Assembly (NCBI GenBank): GCA_022605955.1
Contig: JAKCOZ010000021.1
Span: forward strand, 10,336,501 to 10,400,500
Source: Rallus limicola
Taxonomy: Eukaryota > Chordata > Aves > Gruiformes > Rallidae
Direction: 5' to 3'
DNA length: 64,000 nucleotides
The notes beneath the pieces are model-generated. The model worked only from the letters and a program-made list of their open reading frames with translations, ran no database searches and had not been told where the DNA came from. A program made the translations under genes and the position numbers. Shown here piece by piece: positions 49,590 to 61,712 of the stretch. The number at the start of each line of letters is the position of its first letter. Position 1 is the first letter of the stretch.

Positions 49590-49622
49590 GTAAAAAAAAA
49601 GGAAAAAAAAAAAAAAGAAAAA
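49590..49622 (+). repeat. A-rich low-complexity tract
   Basis: Near-pure A run broken by G, inside the presumed UBE2V1 3' UTR. Not accompanied by a recognisable retroposed body. Confidence 0.85.
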
Positions 49623-49628
49623 AGTTAA

Positions 49629-49634
49629 AATAAA
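49629..49634 (+). terminator. UBE2V1: UBE2V1 poly(A) signal 1
   Basis: Canonical AATAAA immediately after an A-rich tract. Confidence 0.5.
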
Positions 49635-49805
49635 CACGTTTGAAAGCAGCAGCTATTAAGTCAATGACCAATTGATGTTTCCATTAACTCTTTTGAGGAA
49701 AATATTAGTTGTAAGGATTTAACATCCTCTGTAATTAAAGTTTAACATAACAGTATTCCATAAGCAGCCTTTTTATTGTATCAGACCATTGCCTGATTTT
49801 AATAT

Positions 49806-49811
49806 AATAAA
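49806..49811 (+). terminator. UBE2V1: UBE2V1 poly(A) signal 2
   Basis: Canonical AATAAA followed by a GT-rich stretch, a good downstream-element context. Confidence 0.5.
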
Positions 49812-49830
49812 AAGTGTGCATTAATATTAG

Positions 49831-51100
49831 AAGGCTTTAATTGTATTTATGGTTAGAATTTTGATCCCTTATGGAATTCCCGATTTGTTGGAAGTATCTT
49901 CCTACAGATCGCATTTATCTAACTACAAACTGGTGGCAAAAGGCAATTGTCTTTACCCAGCTGCTGCTGCTCAGGGCAGTTTGTAGTCCTAGGTCAGACC
50001 TCAGACACGTGTAGACGTGGCAGTTGGTAATTCTCTGGTGCTCAGGAGCTGCTGGAATGACTTGTAGGTGCATGTGCTGTCTGAAGGCTGCAGCAGTGAC
50101 CTTGTGTGCTGTAGGCCCAGTGATCAGACCCTGCATGGTGCTCACTAACGCTGTTGAGTTCAGGCACAGCTTCCACAACCTGAGGTTTTACTTGTGTTCC
50201 CGAGTGACATGTAGAATGCTGACCTTTGTGCCAACTCTGGATCCAAAATGGGGTTGTGTGAGTTTGGCCTTTCCCAGTGTAAAGCATCTCTCTCCCAGGA
50301 TTACCTGAAGGTGCTCATGTTCGCTGCAACTGGTGCTGAAACAAGGTTCCTTCTGCCCAAGGAGCATGGGAAGGGCCTTTTAGGAAATTGCAGACCTGCT
50401 TCCAGCCTGGATGCTGCTCTGTGCTGTGCCAGCAGCACAACCAATGCTTCCTCAGCAATTTCTGAGGTAGTGTGGTACCTAAAGCGTTAAATGGGGATTG
50501 AGCAGCACTCACTACTTGCAGCATGCTGCTTGGTTGACCTGTTGTGCAGAGCTGCTGTATGAGAGTCCTTGGTGCATGTTTGGGTCCTCCCCCACTTTCC
50601 TGCCTCAAGTAACAGTCTTAAAACCTCAAGCCCCTCTCTTGTTTTGCATGTTGTCAGGTTAGAGCATTCCACCCTGGCCTGAGCAGGTTCACTGTCAGTG
50701 CTCACCTGGGCCCTGTGCTCGTGGCACATCAGAGCTGCAGGGCAGTGCTGGCTGCTGGTGACCGTGCAGGAAGGCGGTGCCCAGGAGACAGGTGCTGTGG
50801 AATCCATGCGTGGCCACCTTGTTGCTGTGTGTGGCACGCCAGCGCCTTCGTGGTGGGAGAGACTAGGCATCCCACCGCCCCATTGTTTGTTGCTGCTTTG
50901 GAAATGAGGTGGGAGAACAAAACTGTGTCGTGCCCCTGTTAACGTGGGCTCTGGCAGGGTAAAGGCACTGTGTCGGGTCGGTCCCTGCTGACCCTCTGTC
51001 CCCTGCCCGTGTCTGCCCAGAGATGGAAATGGGATGGTAACTGGAGTGGATTGGCCATGACCCAGGTGCTGGTCCTTGGGGCTGGTGAAGCTGGAGGTGA
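49831..51100. other. Intergenic region after UBE2V1
   Basis: No exon, repeat family or RNA gene recognised. Human synteny predicts SNAI1 further to the right. Confidence 0.5.
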
Positions 51101-51109
51101 TGAGGGAGG

Positions 51110-51400
51110 AGACTGGTTTGAGCAGGAGGCGGTCGTGCGGCTGCCCCGTGCTGCACCCCGCAGAGATCGGTCAACCCCGTGCAGAACGCCCCAGGCACCG
51201 TCCCACTGCCGAAGTCACTGGACGCTCCCGACCAAGCCCCGACCAAGCCCCGACCAAGCCCCGACAGCGCTCGGCCGTGGGCGAGGCTCCGGCTCGGCTC
51301 GGGATGGAGCCGGCAGAGGGAGCCCGCCGGCCGCGCAAGGCTCAGGCTGCGCGGGGCTGCGCGGGGCTCGGGCTGCGCGTTGCCCCTTCCCCATTTACCC
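51110..51400. promoter_or_regulatory. Orphan CpG-rich patch with 11-bp tandem repeat
   Basis: A roughly 290-bp GC- and CpG-rich island stands alone in the gene-poor stretch. It contains three perfect tandem copies of GACCAAGCCCC (51230-51262). No coding exon is attached, so it could be a lncRNA promoter or an orphan CpG island. An AATAAA at 51499-51504 lies just downstream. Confidence 0.4.
51230..51262 (+). repeat. 11-bp tandem repeat, three copies
   Basis: Three perfect adjacent copies of GACCAAGCCCC. Confidence 0.9.
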
Positions 51401-51509
51401 TGAAGTCATTTCCATTTCAAAAGCCGGTTTATCTTCGCCCTCTCGCTAGTGTTCACCAGTTAGGGCAGAGCCAGCACTGCGGTGAGATTTTAATCGTTAA
51501 TAAAGACTA

Positions 51510-54180
51510 ATTGCTGTTTGCTTCTTGCTTTGTTGTAATTAAGCTCTGTGTGTATTTAAGGACTACGTGCCTTCTGTACTCTTACAACTTCTTGCAGTGC
51601 TTTGTATATAAAATTTAGGTTTCTCCCGCTCTCATCAGAGTTCTTAAGCCCAGAAGCACCCTCAGAGGTCCAAGGGATGCAGGTCCTTGCCATGCTGCAG
51701 CCTTGGGCAAAGGGCTGTGTGAATGCTCTACCCAGTGCTGCCCCGGAGCCTGGACCCAGAGCTCCCTGGAGATGAACGGGGTGAAGGCACACTGGCATTA
51801 GGAGGGGAACGAACCTGGCAGAGATACGCAGAGGGACGTGCTCATGTCCTTGGCCAACCACCGGCCTTTCAGCACCTTGCCGGAGTTGTGGGAGCTGTCT
51901 GTGGCCTGTCTGCTGCTCCGGGAGCTGGCGCTAGGCGCTGGTCAGTGCTGTGCCTGCAGGACAGCACTTCCTGCACCAAGGAAATGGCTTAGAGGATTCT
52001 AGATTCTTCTCTCAAGCTGGCGTCAGGGGCACAAGGAGCTCCAGTTCCGCTCATGCCCCCACTGGTGCCTGCTCCAAGCTTTACCTACAAGAGCTGAAGG
52101 AAGGTGAAGGGAATTTGACTGTGATACTCTTGACGCCTAACTTTTATCCATGTTCACTTAAATTTAAGAAGCTTTTTCGGATGGCTTAGAGTTTTCCTAA
52201 GTCAGTGGAAATTCCCATACTGTGTTCATCTTTGGCCAGGGTGCTTTCCGAAAGCTTGCTAACCCTGCTGTTGACTAAGATTCAGGTCCCTTGATAGCTT
52301 CTCTTTTCCTCTGGTCTTGCTGTAGCAGATTGTTGGAGAATGTGCTTAACTTTTAACTCTGTGAAGAGCACCAATGAAGTCAAGTTAAGTTGGGCACATG
52401 CTTAAGTGCTTTGTTGGACCAGAGCCAGCACACTTGGCCTCTGCTAGGAGTGACTTTATGGAGTGTCTTCTTCCTAGTCGTCCCTTCTTGGTGCTACATC
52501 CTCAGTGCTTGTGCCTCTACGTTTCCGATGTCTCCTGCATTTGTCATAACAAAAAAAGCAAAGTGCAGAAGGATGGAAGGTGAGGAGATGAGCTAGATGC
52601 TCATCGTTTTTACCTCTGTCAACATTTTGTCGCCTTCCTTATCTCCCTTTAAATAAACCCTATGAAGGGTTTTCAGAAACATGGGTCCTGCCCTAATTTT
52701 CTGCCTCTGGAGCCAAGTTGTTTTCCTACATGGGAAAGCCCTGCGGCACCTGGGTGGGTAACAGGAGGGGAGAACAACCGTGCAGCACACTCAAAGGCCC
52801 TTTCCCCTCTCTCTTGCTTGACATTTATTTTATGTTGTATTGTCTCCATAACTCTTTGCTCACCAAAGAATGTTTCAGGACAGTCGATGCTGAAGGTTTT
52901 TTTCTGGAAGAAAAAGGAGATTTGGAAAGAAAAGGGAAGCATCAGAAGGGATGAGTCTGTTTTCCCCGCTACTCCTTTTTATAGAGCTGCTTTAAAGCCA
53001 CATGTTTGCCATTGGCCGGAGAATGGTCTCCAGTTCAGAGCGAGCAGGGTTTTTGTTTGCCTGATGGAGGTTTTCTGGGGCAGACACGTGCGTGTGGGGG
53101 GGAAATGAGCTCAGGCAGAGGGGGGCTGGTCCCATGCACGCCGCGGGGGGGGGGGGGGGGGTGTAACAGAAAGATGCGTGTCCTCGTGAGTGGTGAGTGG
53201 CTGCTTCCTCTCCCCTCGGGGCGGGGGGAGCACGCGCAGTCGCCCACCTTCCGCAGGGTTTCTGCACGTCAGGCGTGGTATTTAATCACAGCGTTTCGCA
53301 ACCGTCGAGGCTCGGGTGCTGTGTAAGAGGGGCTGGGGTGTGTGCCGCCTGTTCGTGTCACCCTGCCACACTGAGCGGGACTTGAGGAACAGCCGTGGCA
53401 GGACAGAGATCTCAGGGATGTATCTGCCAAACTTCTGTCCCTCCACAGAGACCTCTTAAATCCCTGGGCTACCAGATTAGCTGTTGTCCAAGGTTAGCAG
53501 CCAGATGTTTCTCAGCTGTTTGGACTGGTTTCCAGCTGAGACCAAATGAGCGGCTATCCAACATGTGAGTATTAATATAAACATTTTGGAGGCCTTGCCT
53601 TGAGTGAGCCATTAAAAACTTCCCACGATACTGGGAGCGATGTTGGCTTCCTTCGAGAGCGGCAGTACTGTGTGTGTCGCACTCGAGGATGCTGAGTGGG
53701 TCAGACGCTGCCACCTGCTCGTGCAGCGCTGGGACTAGCCTCCCCCTTGTTTTGCGGCGCCAGAGCAGTGTGGTCCCTGGAATTTGATTATTTGTGTTAG
53801 CAGATAATGTAGGCCAGAAGGCTGAGAGCGTTCCCTTCCTTCCCTGGATGTCCTCATGCTTCCCAGCACAACTGCCCCGGGTCCCTCACCCCCTCCCCTC
53901 GCCCCCAAGTACAACAGAAACGCTTTTAACCTCCCAGCTTCTGAGGGGTCACTGTCCACCCAGTTCAAGCTCGGTCTTGGCTCGTCCAGGCTGCCAAGAG
54001 GGGAGGATTTCAGGATTTCATTAAACCCAGCATGTGGAGCCGTGTTTTTATTACACATACTAAAAAACCCAGAATGAGTTTTTGATGTGTGGGTCTCCTG
54101 AATTCTCCTAACGCCACCGGTGAGCTTTGGTGTTCTAACAGGAGTGCTCTGGCAGCCTCAGAGCACTACCTGGGCACCTT
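51510..54180. other. Gene-poor intergenic stretch
   Basis: No recognised gene. It contains a 17-G homopolymer at 53145-53161 inside a locally GC-rich zone (53000-53340). Confidence 0.5.
53145..53161 (+). repeat. Poly(G) run, 17 bases
   Basis: Uninterrupted G homopolymer with further G-runs close by (53120-53126, 53095-53103). G-quadruplex-prone, and a likely site of length error in assembly. Confidence 0.9.
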
Positions 54181-54209
54181 CCTGGGGAGAATTAACCCTA
54201 ACAATAACT

Positions 54210-54234
54210 AGAAAGTTTAGGAAGTAAACTTTCT
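54210..54234. repeat. Perfect 10-bp inverted repeat, 5-bp spacer
   Basis: AGAAAGTTTA (54210-54219) is followed after five bases by its exact reverse complement TAAACTTTCT (54225-54234). It lies in an AT-rich island (about 54190-54330). Confidence 0.85.
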
Positions 54235-55639
54235 GTGTGCTGTGGATCATTATCTCTGTTTGCAAGCGATGAAATTTTGTACAGCAGAATCATGCTCTTA
54301 TAACCTATAAATTCTCAGGGTTTGGGCTGGAGTGGCTCTGATAAGCCCCATATCCGTATCCGTGGTTTTTATTGTATGATGCACACTGATGCTGCTTTTA
54401 AGTGAGAGTCTTAGACCCAGGATGGCTGCTCCTGCCCGCAGCTCTTTGTGCTGTCTCCATTCCCATGTTGTTCATGACCTGAGCTGGGCAGGAGGCACGG
54501 GACCGCCTGGGACAGGGAATTTGTGCCTGGGACATTGCATCGCTTGGCTGAGGAGTGCATGTCTGTGTGCCTGCGTCCTTCAGTCTGTGCCGGCAGCACA
54601 TCTGAGCTGGGCACATCCTCGGTGCCTTTCCAGCACTCAAGCTGAGGATGCTGAAGCTGAACCCATGCATATCATTACTCACAGACACTCTGCAAACTCC
54701 TGCCCGGTGCCGATTCCTTCCACACATCCCAGACTAAAGCATAACGCGTGAGCCCGGTCAGGAATGCTGGTCAGAGCTGCAGCAGCCACTGCCCGAGCCC
54801 CAGCCAGGCTTTCAGCCTTGTGCACAGCTACACCTGTGGTTTTGACACGTCCTGGCGTGACTGAGGGAAATGCTCCTTCTTTCTTTGCTTTTAAAGGTTT
54901 TTAAGAATATCGAGGGGCTGAGATGCTCTGCACCAAGCTTTGCTGCAGAAACCCCTTGCCTGTCTCTGAGGAGCTGGGGTGGGGGATTTCAGCGCCCCTG
55001 TGAGCACACGAAATGTGCTGGACTTCGCTTGGTGGCCAGTGGGTGCTGCACCTGCAGACACGGCACTCACATCCCAGCTCCCAGCTGGAGCCCAGGAGGG
55101 GTGGGGTCTGAGGCTGGGGACTGGATCTGTTCCTCTCCATTTTCTGCAGCTCAGCATCCTCAGATGGGAAACGGAGCAGTTTGGTTGAAAAGAAAAATGA
55201 GAAGTTATTTTCCCTCTGTCTAGCACAGGAGGTATTCCTGCGAGCAGGAGCTGTCGGCCTTGGATGCTGGGATGGTGTTTTCAATCATTCTGTATCCCTG
55301 TATTTCTTGCTCATTTTTTACCAGTTTCAATTTAGTTTTAATGCCCCTGACACCCTTGTTCGTAATAATAAATAGCAAACGTGTGGACACAATGAGACTG
55401 TTTCAGGTTCAAGTGTTTTTAATAATCTTGCAGGGAGACCTAGACCGGGGATGAAACCTGGAGAAACCTTACAAAGACACTCTGCTGCTGCAGTGAAACC
55501 CGATTTGGAGTCACTGCTGCGCAAACAGCCCGGGACAACGATTGCTCTGCTGCTTTGACTCCCAGCCAGTCTTTTTAGACAAGACTCCCCTTTGTATCAC
55601 TTCAAACTCTGCCTTCCAAGCAGTGGTTTTGTCTTCCAG

Positions 55640-55915
55640 ACATGACCTGATTTAAGCAAAGACAAAGGGGGGTAGGTAAATTATTATCTTCATCATCATC
55701 ATCATCCCATGCCTCTGCAGTCCTCCTCAGCAGGAGCTGGGTAAGTCCCATCTGGGATGTTGCAGCAGCGCAAAGTGAAGGGAAAAAATGACGATCGGTA
55801 TTCTGGGGCCTTGTGCTGTTTAATTAAGTAAAACTTTATTAGCTATTTTCAATGGTTTAACAACCTCAAGTCATCGCTTGCCAAGACAAATGAGCAGGGG
55901 GTCTGCCAGCAGCCG
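55640..55915. promoter_or_regulatory. AT-rich candidate enhancer with (ATC)n
   Basis: About 275 bp containing a short ATC microsatellite (55687-55706) and homeodomain-type TTTAATTAAG cores near 55818, with a base composition unlike the GC-rich flanks. A possible conserved noncoding element; conservation untested. Confidence 0.25.
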
Positions 55916-56543
55916 CGGCAGGATCCTCATGTCTGCAGTTTGAGGCAGAAATCCGGGACCAACTTGGAAAAGTGCTGCCCTGGGCTGGCAGTGGGTGTCT
56001 GGTCAGTGAGCAGGGTCTGGTCTTGGCCCTGACAGGACTCAGGGGAGGGGGTGGCCATGGTGACCAGTGGCCCCAGCACCATGGCTGGCAAAGAGGTGCC
56101 TGATCCCTGTGGGCAGGGAAGCGTGGGATTCCCGGCAGCCTGTGCCCGGCTGCCTCCTGGCCCTGCCGCAGCTGCAGGAAGGAAAGGGCTGTGATGGGGC
56201 CCTGTGGTGTGGGACATCACCAGTCACTGGTCATCATCCACATCGGCAGAGATAGAGCTTGCCTTGTACCCCTCTGCTGGAGCAGTTCCTGCCTCCACAG
56301 CGACGGGACATCCTGAGGTGCAGCAGGGAGCAGCCCCCAGTGCATGCACCGAGCTGTGCACGTCCTCAGAGCTGGGCAATCCACAGCTTGCTCCCTCCAC
56401 AAAAAGCTGCCCTGTCTTATGGCCGAGCTGGGCCATGCTTGGCCCTTTGTCTTTATGGGGTCTTCTGCCCTATTTATCTTCCCCAAATGACATTTCTCCT
56501 CCCTGCTCCATGCAACACCCCCCGAAAAATAATAAACTGCAGC

Positions 56544-56563
56544 AGGCTCTGTAAACAGAGCCT
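56544..56563. promoter_or_regulatory. 20-bp near-perfect palindrome with forkhead core
   Basis: AGGCTCTGT and ACAGAGCCT are exact reverse complements around a 2-bp centre AA. The centre reads TGTAAACA, a forkhead (FOX) consensus. Confidence 0.6.
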
Positions 56564-57450
56564 ATCTGCAAGGCTGTTTGAAATGTAGACAGGCTCAAGT
56601 GAATTAGTTCAGCAAGGACTTAATTGCCGTCCTGTCTGTCAGCGTGTGGCGCTGAGGGCTAGCAGGGGAGCGCTGTGGCAGGGAGATGGATGGGGTCATA
56701 CTCTGGGGTGGCAGCCGGGGTCACTGCTCCGGGAACCACGTCCCGGTGTGAACCCTGCCGAGATAAGCAGTCTCTGCGCCATCCCCATCACTGGCTTGTC
56801 CTGCTGCTCCGACCCTCCCTGGCCTCCCCAAAATCCAGCCTGGAACGAAAATGCTGGGAAAAGAGCCTGGTTTGCAAAAACGGATCTGCTGCCCTCCCCA
56901 AGTTGGGGGATTGGCCTAGTCAGGGCTCAGGGCTCCTGGTGCCCAGGAGATGCGCACCAGGGTCTCATGGCTGCTGATGGCAGCATTCTCAACGCACGGG
57001 GCATCACCAGCAGCTGGCTGGTCGGTCTCCACTGGGCAGGGGAAAGATCCTTCCGTCATATATGAGATGCAAAACGTGGATACCCTGTCGCTTCCTGAGC
57101 TTAAGCAGAGCTGTGCCACTCCTGCACCACACAGCAACCCCAGCATCCCCCAGGGACACTGCCAGAGCCGTCTGCATCCCTCCCACTTGCTTCTCTGGTC
57201 AGCCACAGGTGGGCAAAGATGCTGGGAAAAGATCAGGGGGAACCATCCCCCTGCTCAGGCCTGACGGTGCGAGGGCTTTCCGTGGGGGACTGCATGGGGA
57301 GGGCTGGGGGCACCCGGATGGGTAACCGGCGGGGGGCTGCACCCTCGGGTACGGTGCAAATGGGGTGTCAGTGCTGCCTCGCTGCAGGGGGACCGGCTGT
57401 GGTGAAGGCGGCCGTCAGCGGGGCGTCTGGCCAGGCTCTTCCCCACCTCC

Positions 57451-57465
57451 CCGTTAATTAAACGG
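57451..57465. promoter_or_regulatory. Inverted repeat with TTAATTAA core
   Basis: CCGTT and AACGG flank AATTA, forming a homeodomain/HNF1-like TTAATTAA at the edge of the AT-rich island that follows. Confidence 0.35.
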
Positions 57466-57539
57466 CAGCCTCGTGTGCGTGTGGAAAAGGAAGGAGGGAA
57501 AGAAAAAAAGATCTGCGAGTGCGAGCCCTTAGGTTGCTG

Positions 57540-58010
57540 TTTACCCCCTCGAGGAGCACAGAAGTATATTGTCCATTTAATAGAAGCCTATAAATCACTG
57601 AAAAACATTTATAAAATAATTGAAGGTAATGGGAACCATTTGTTTAAATAACATCACGTTCATGCCCCAGAGGTGCAATAAAAGTTAGATTAATTGATAG
57701 GATTTTATATCTCACTGTGAAAAACCGAGTCATATTCTAGACACCGACAGTTTGGGAAAGTTGCAAATTCATCAGGCACCCAGCTACTATCAAAATAGTC
57801 TCTTCCATGTGAAGAGGCACATTTATATGACCCCGAAGGGTTTTGGGATGAGAACTATTTACTTAAACTGCGAAGTGAACTAGCCAGTGTGAGATCCTGA
57901 CCCAGATTGGGTTTTTTTTTTCCTTCCTCTTCTATCTGCTGTTTCATTTTTTTTCCCCATTATGATAAAAAGCAAATAAATATCTCTACACCAAAGGCTC
58001 ATTCCTAATC
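57540..58010. promoter_or_regulatory. AT-rich island, candidate enhancer
   Basis: About 470 bp rich in TTTAAATAA, TTAATTGATAGG and CAATAAAAG-type sequence, in sharp contrast to GC-rich sequence on both sides. Such islands in gene deserts beside developmental regulators are often deeply conserved enhancers. Here the call rests on composition and motif density only. Confidence 0.3.
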
Positions 58011-59215
58011 CAGGGCTAAAGTGTCCCATGTCCGTCCATGCCCATGGGAACGGCACCTTGGAGGCACCATGGAGGCAGCTGAGGCTGGAGCCAGGATGTG
58101 GGGCTGGGCATCCCCCTTATGCTGGGGCCAGCCACCCCCATCCTGGGCTGCTCTCTCCAAACTTGCCTGGTGCCCGCCAACCATGGTGTCGGTTTCGTGG
58201 CCATGGCCTGGCCCTGTGGCAGGGTTTGCTTTCCATTGCAGCAAGCCACTCTCAGGCTGTGAACTGTGTGCCCCCCCCTTTTCCCATAACCGCATTTTGT
58301 GGTTTATTCAGTTAAAGAGAAGAAAAATGATACAAAGCATGGGTTTTGGCAAAAGGGCGGCTGGTGGGGAGATGGAGCTGCAGGTGGGCAGGGACTCTCC
58401 AGCTCTGTTGCTGCTCAGCCTCAGCCGGGGCTCCCCACTGCCCACACACCACTCGGTTTGCCCTGGTTTTCCCCAAATTCCCTTTTCACTTCTCTGACCT
58501 CCTTTCATGACCCTCATGTGTGCCAGAGCAGGGCCAGCAGTGAGACTGGGCGCTGCCAGGTGAGAGGGTGGCACGAGGGGCAGTCACCCTGTCACCCCCC
58601 GGGCACCCCAGTGTCCTGCTGCCCCGCGACTCCCAGGACACTGCTTTTCCCAAAACACCCTTTGGGGCTCATCTCTGCAGCAGCTCAATCTACCCCACTG
58701 AAGAGGTGCTCCTGCAGCACGGGCGGCCCCAAACACAGCCCCCTGGGGGCACAGCGGGGACCCTCCTGCCACCAGCCATCCCAGAAAGCCCATCCCAGGG
58801 GAGGGCAGCTCTCAGCTGCCCCTCACCAGCCAGCCACACTGAGCTCAAGCCCAAGCGCGCGGTGCAGCCGGGCTCCCCATCAGCTTTTGATAAAGGCGCC
58901 CTGTCAAACAAGGGCTGAATAAATCATGATGTGTTACCAAGACGCATTACAGCTTTTAAAACAACCACCATGGCATTCTACCCCACGGACTGATGAGTCT
59001 GGGGATGCCAGATCCCTGGCGCTCCGCAGCCTTGCTGGAGCCAGCTCACATCTGGAGTGCAGTAAATGTACCCAGAAGCAAGAAAGCAGCTCTGTAAGGG
59101 TCAGGAGTACAGAGAGCGGCTGCTGACTCCAGGCGCCACCCCAAAACCCACATGCATTTCCTTGTGTAAACACATGTGGCCAAAAGGCAGCCATGGTCAC
59201 CTTTCTCCAACGTGA
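58011..59215. other. GC-rich intergenic stretch
   Basis: No gene or repeat recognised; a smaller AT-rich patch lies at about 58870-58985. Confidence 0.5.
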
Positions 59216-59243
59216 GCCCTATAAAACCGCCAGCAAAGTGAGG

Positions 59244-59279
59244 AACAATGTCACTATTATTGTTTTAGAGGAATTCCTC
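59244..59279. promoter_or_regulatory. Inverted SOX-type pair next to a 12-bp palindrome
   Basis: AACAAT (59244-59249) and ATTGTT (59259-59264) form an inverted SOX-type pair with a 9-bp spacer. Four bases (59265-59268 region) later lies the perfect palindrome GAGGAATTCCTC (59268-59279). Confidence 0.45.
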
Positions 59280-61712
59280 CGAAGCAGAAAAGCATAGCCG
59301 GGCTGCCGACAAGGGTGTCTTTAAAAGCAGGGCTGACAATTGACTCCAGAGCTGAAGACAGGGGAAAAAAATCCCCCTGGGGTTGATCATTTGCAGTTGT
59401 TGGGGGCTCCCAGAGACGTCTGTTAACCTGCTGGGTCCTGCTGCCACCAGGGCATGGCTGGGCACGCAGAGCCCTTGCACACTCATTGCCGCAATGGGGC
59501 TGCTGCTGAGGTGGCCCGCCCTGGGGATGGAGTGCTTTGGGGCCAGTCCCAGGGGACCCCAAGCATTGGGTTTGGGTGCTGGCAGAGAGCAGCCCCGAGC
59601 TCCTTCTGTCTTGGCTGTGCCCAGCAGATCGACCTGCTGGGAGCCAAGCATGCCCAGACACTGCTCCCAAACCTGGCACTGTTTTTTCCCCAGCAGAAAA
59701 CCCACACCCCACCCCGCACCCTGCATCAGCTGCAGGTGCAACCAGAGCTCCCAGGGCTGGCATCCTGGCATGAGGTCTTGCTAACCCAAAAGAAAACCAC
59801 TGGTGCCTTCCCCAGGGGCCAATTGGAGCAAATATTTGGGGTCTGAAGTTGCTTTCTCTTGGGGAGGGTCTGTGACCAGTGGGATCAAGACCTTACAGCG
59901 GCTTCTCTGGGGATTTGTTGTGTGGTGGCAAAGCAGATGTGGGCCAGAGCTATAATCTGGGGAGAGATCCTGCCCATACATTTGGAATCACAGCCTGGAG
60001 CTGCTCCGGCTGCAGCCAGCAGCCACTCGGCACAGGCACCTTGGGCATTGCTGGTACCTGGCCACGGGCACAGGGCACCTGCCGGGGGGCTTTAACCTGT
60101 GCCCAGAGCCCAGGCTGAGCCTGCAGGAGGGCTGGGCAGCAGGGTTTTGGGGACAGGGCTGTGATTATGTGCCAAGGCTGGAGGCATGCAGACAGGGCGA
60201 GTCTCCATGCCTGACACCTGACTAGGATGACCTTGCTCCTGGATAAGGGGCTGTCCTCCAGTGAGCACAGATGAAGGGTTGCATTTTGGGCGATAAGCCC
60301 ATCAAATAGTTAAGTGTGTTAGAGGCTCCACAAATGCCCCGCAGAAAAAGTTTCTTTGGTGAGTCAGGGTCCCAAAACCTTTCTTTGCTGAGCTTATCTT
60401 ATCAGGCAGGGGATGCAGCAAGGAAACGGGGCCAGGTCAGCCTGAGTAATGGGGCTCTGAGCAAAAGCCTTGCAAAGCTGAAGGTGCTTTTTAAAAAGTC
60501 CTGACATTGCAGACAGAGCGGTGAAGAGAGAGGAAGAGGAGGCTTAGTCACATTGGCAGCAGCCCAACATCATGGTGCTTCTCTGGGGCAAGGTCTTTAA
60601 TGTCCTTTCTAGGACAAAGCTTTACATCTGCCTTCCCCCCCGCTTCCCTGTGCGAGCAACCTGGGGGCTGTTCCCAGCCAAATCCGCTCCTTAATTCCCT
60701 CCATCAGCGGCTGGGGCCAGCGAGAGGGATGCTGCCAGCATCTTCCTGAGGAGCCAGGAAGCCCCATTCCCCTGCGGGGCCACGGAACAAGGGGTGCCAG
60801 TGGGGCTGGGGGTCCCTCCACCACCAGCCCTGGTCATGCTGAGCTTCCCGGGGATGCCCCCAGCCACAGCACAGCCTGCACCCTCCCCAAGGAGTCAATG
60901 GTTGCAAGAGGACAAGCTGTGGGGACCCACTGAGAGAGGCAGCGGGTACAATCCCGAGTGAAGGCAGGCCAGCTTGCCAGAAGACTCCCTCCTGAGCCAA
61001 GCCCAGCTGCTGAGGAGCCAGTGCTGGGGTCCCAGGCAGGACCCCAAACACATGCTGGGGCCACAGCCAGGCTTTACCCCCTGCTCCCCCAGCCCTGAAA
61101 AGCCCCTGGGGTCCTTCGGGTCCCCTCACAAACATGAGCCACACAGCACTGGAACCCCAAAAGACCCTGTAAATACATAGAAATTGTGGCCAGACTTAAA
61201 ACAGACAAAATTCCCGGGAAGAGGAACACCAGTGGCTGGGGAATAGACACCCAAACCTGTTCCCAGAAGGAGGAATACTGGTGTGGAAGGGCTCCCCTCC
61301 TCCTCGTTTCTCCCTGTGCTGATGGAGATCATGAGTTTCCACCTACTTAGGAAATTCTTCCCAGGGTATGTGCCAGCATTAAATTAAAACCTCCTTGGAG
61401 CCTTCCTCTGAAAGCCAGCATGTCCCAGCCAACATCCAAGCATGTCCGTGTGGAGCAGTGCTTCAGGGAGTGCCTGTGTATGGTCCCTATCAGCAAGCGT
61501 GGGACAGGGTTGCCAGGCCAGGAAGCCTCCATGCTGCAGGGAGCTGCTGGCTTCTGCCCACTGCTTGGGTAAATTCCTGGACACCCACATGCTGGTCCCT
61601 CCTTGGGAGAGGGGGATGAGGAGGATACTTGTGGTTTACTGAACATAGATGGTGTGACACTGAGGGGATGGCTCTGCCACTTCCAGAGCAGCACAGCCAC
61701 ACTCTGACCTCA
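59280..61712. other. Gene-poor intergenic stretch
   Basis: Mixed to GC-rich sequence with no exon, repeat family or RNA gene recognised. Confidence 0.5.

Larger units (their letters stand above)
48170..49830 (+). other. UBE2V1: UBE2V1 3' UTR
   Basis: The next canonical poly(A) signals downstream are AATAAA at 49629-49634 and 49806-49811, giving a 3' UTR of about 1.5-1.65 kb. The region includes a T/G low-complexity tract (48746-48774) and an A-rich tract (49590-49622). The extent is inferred from these signals. Confidence 0.6.
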
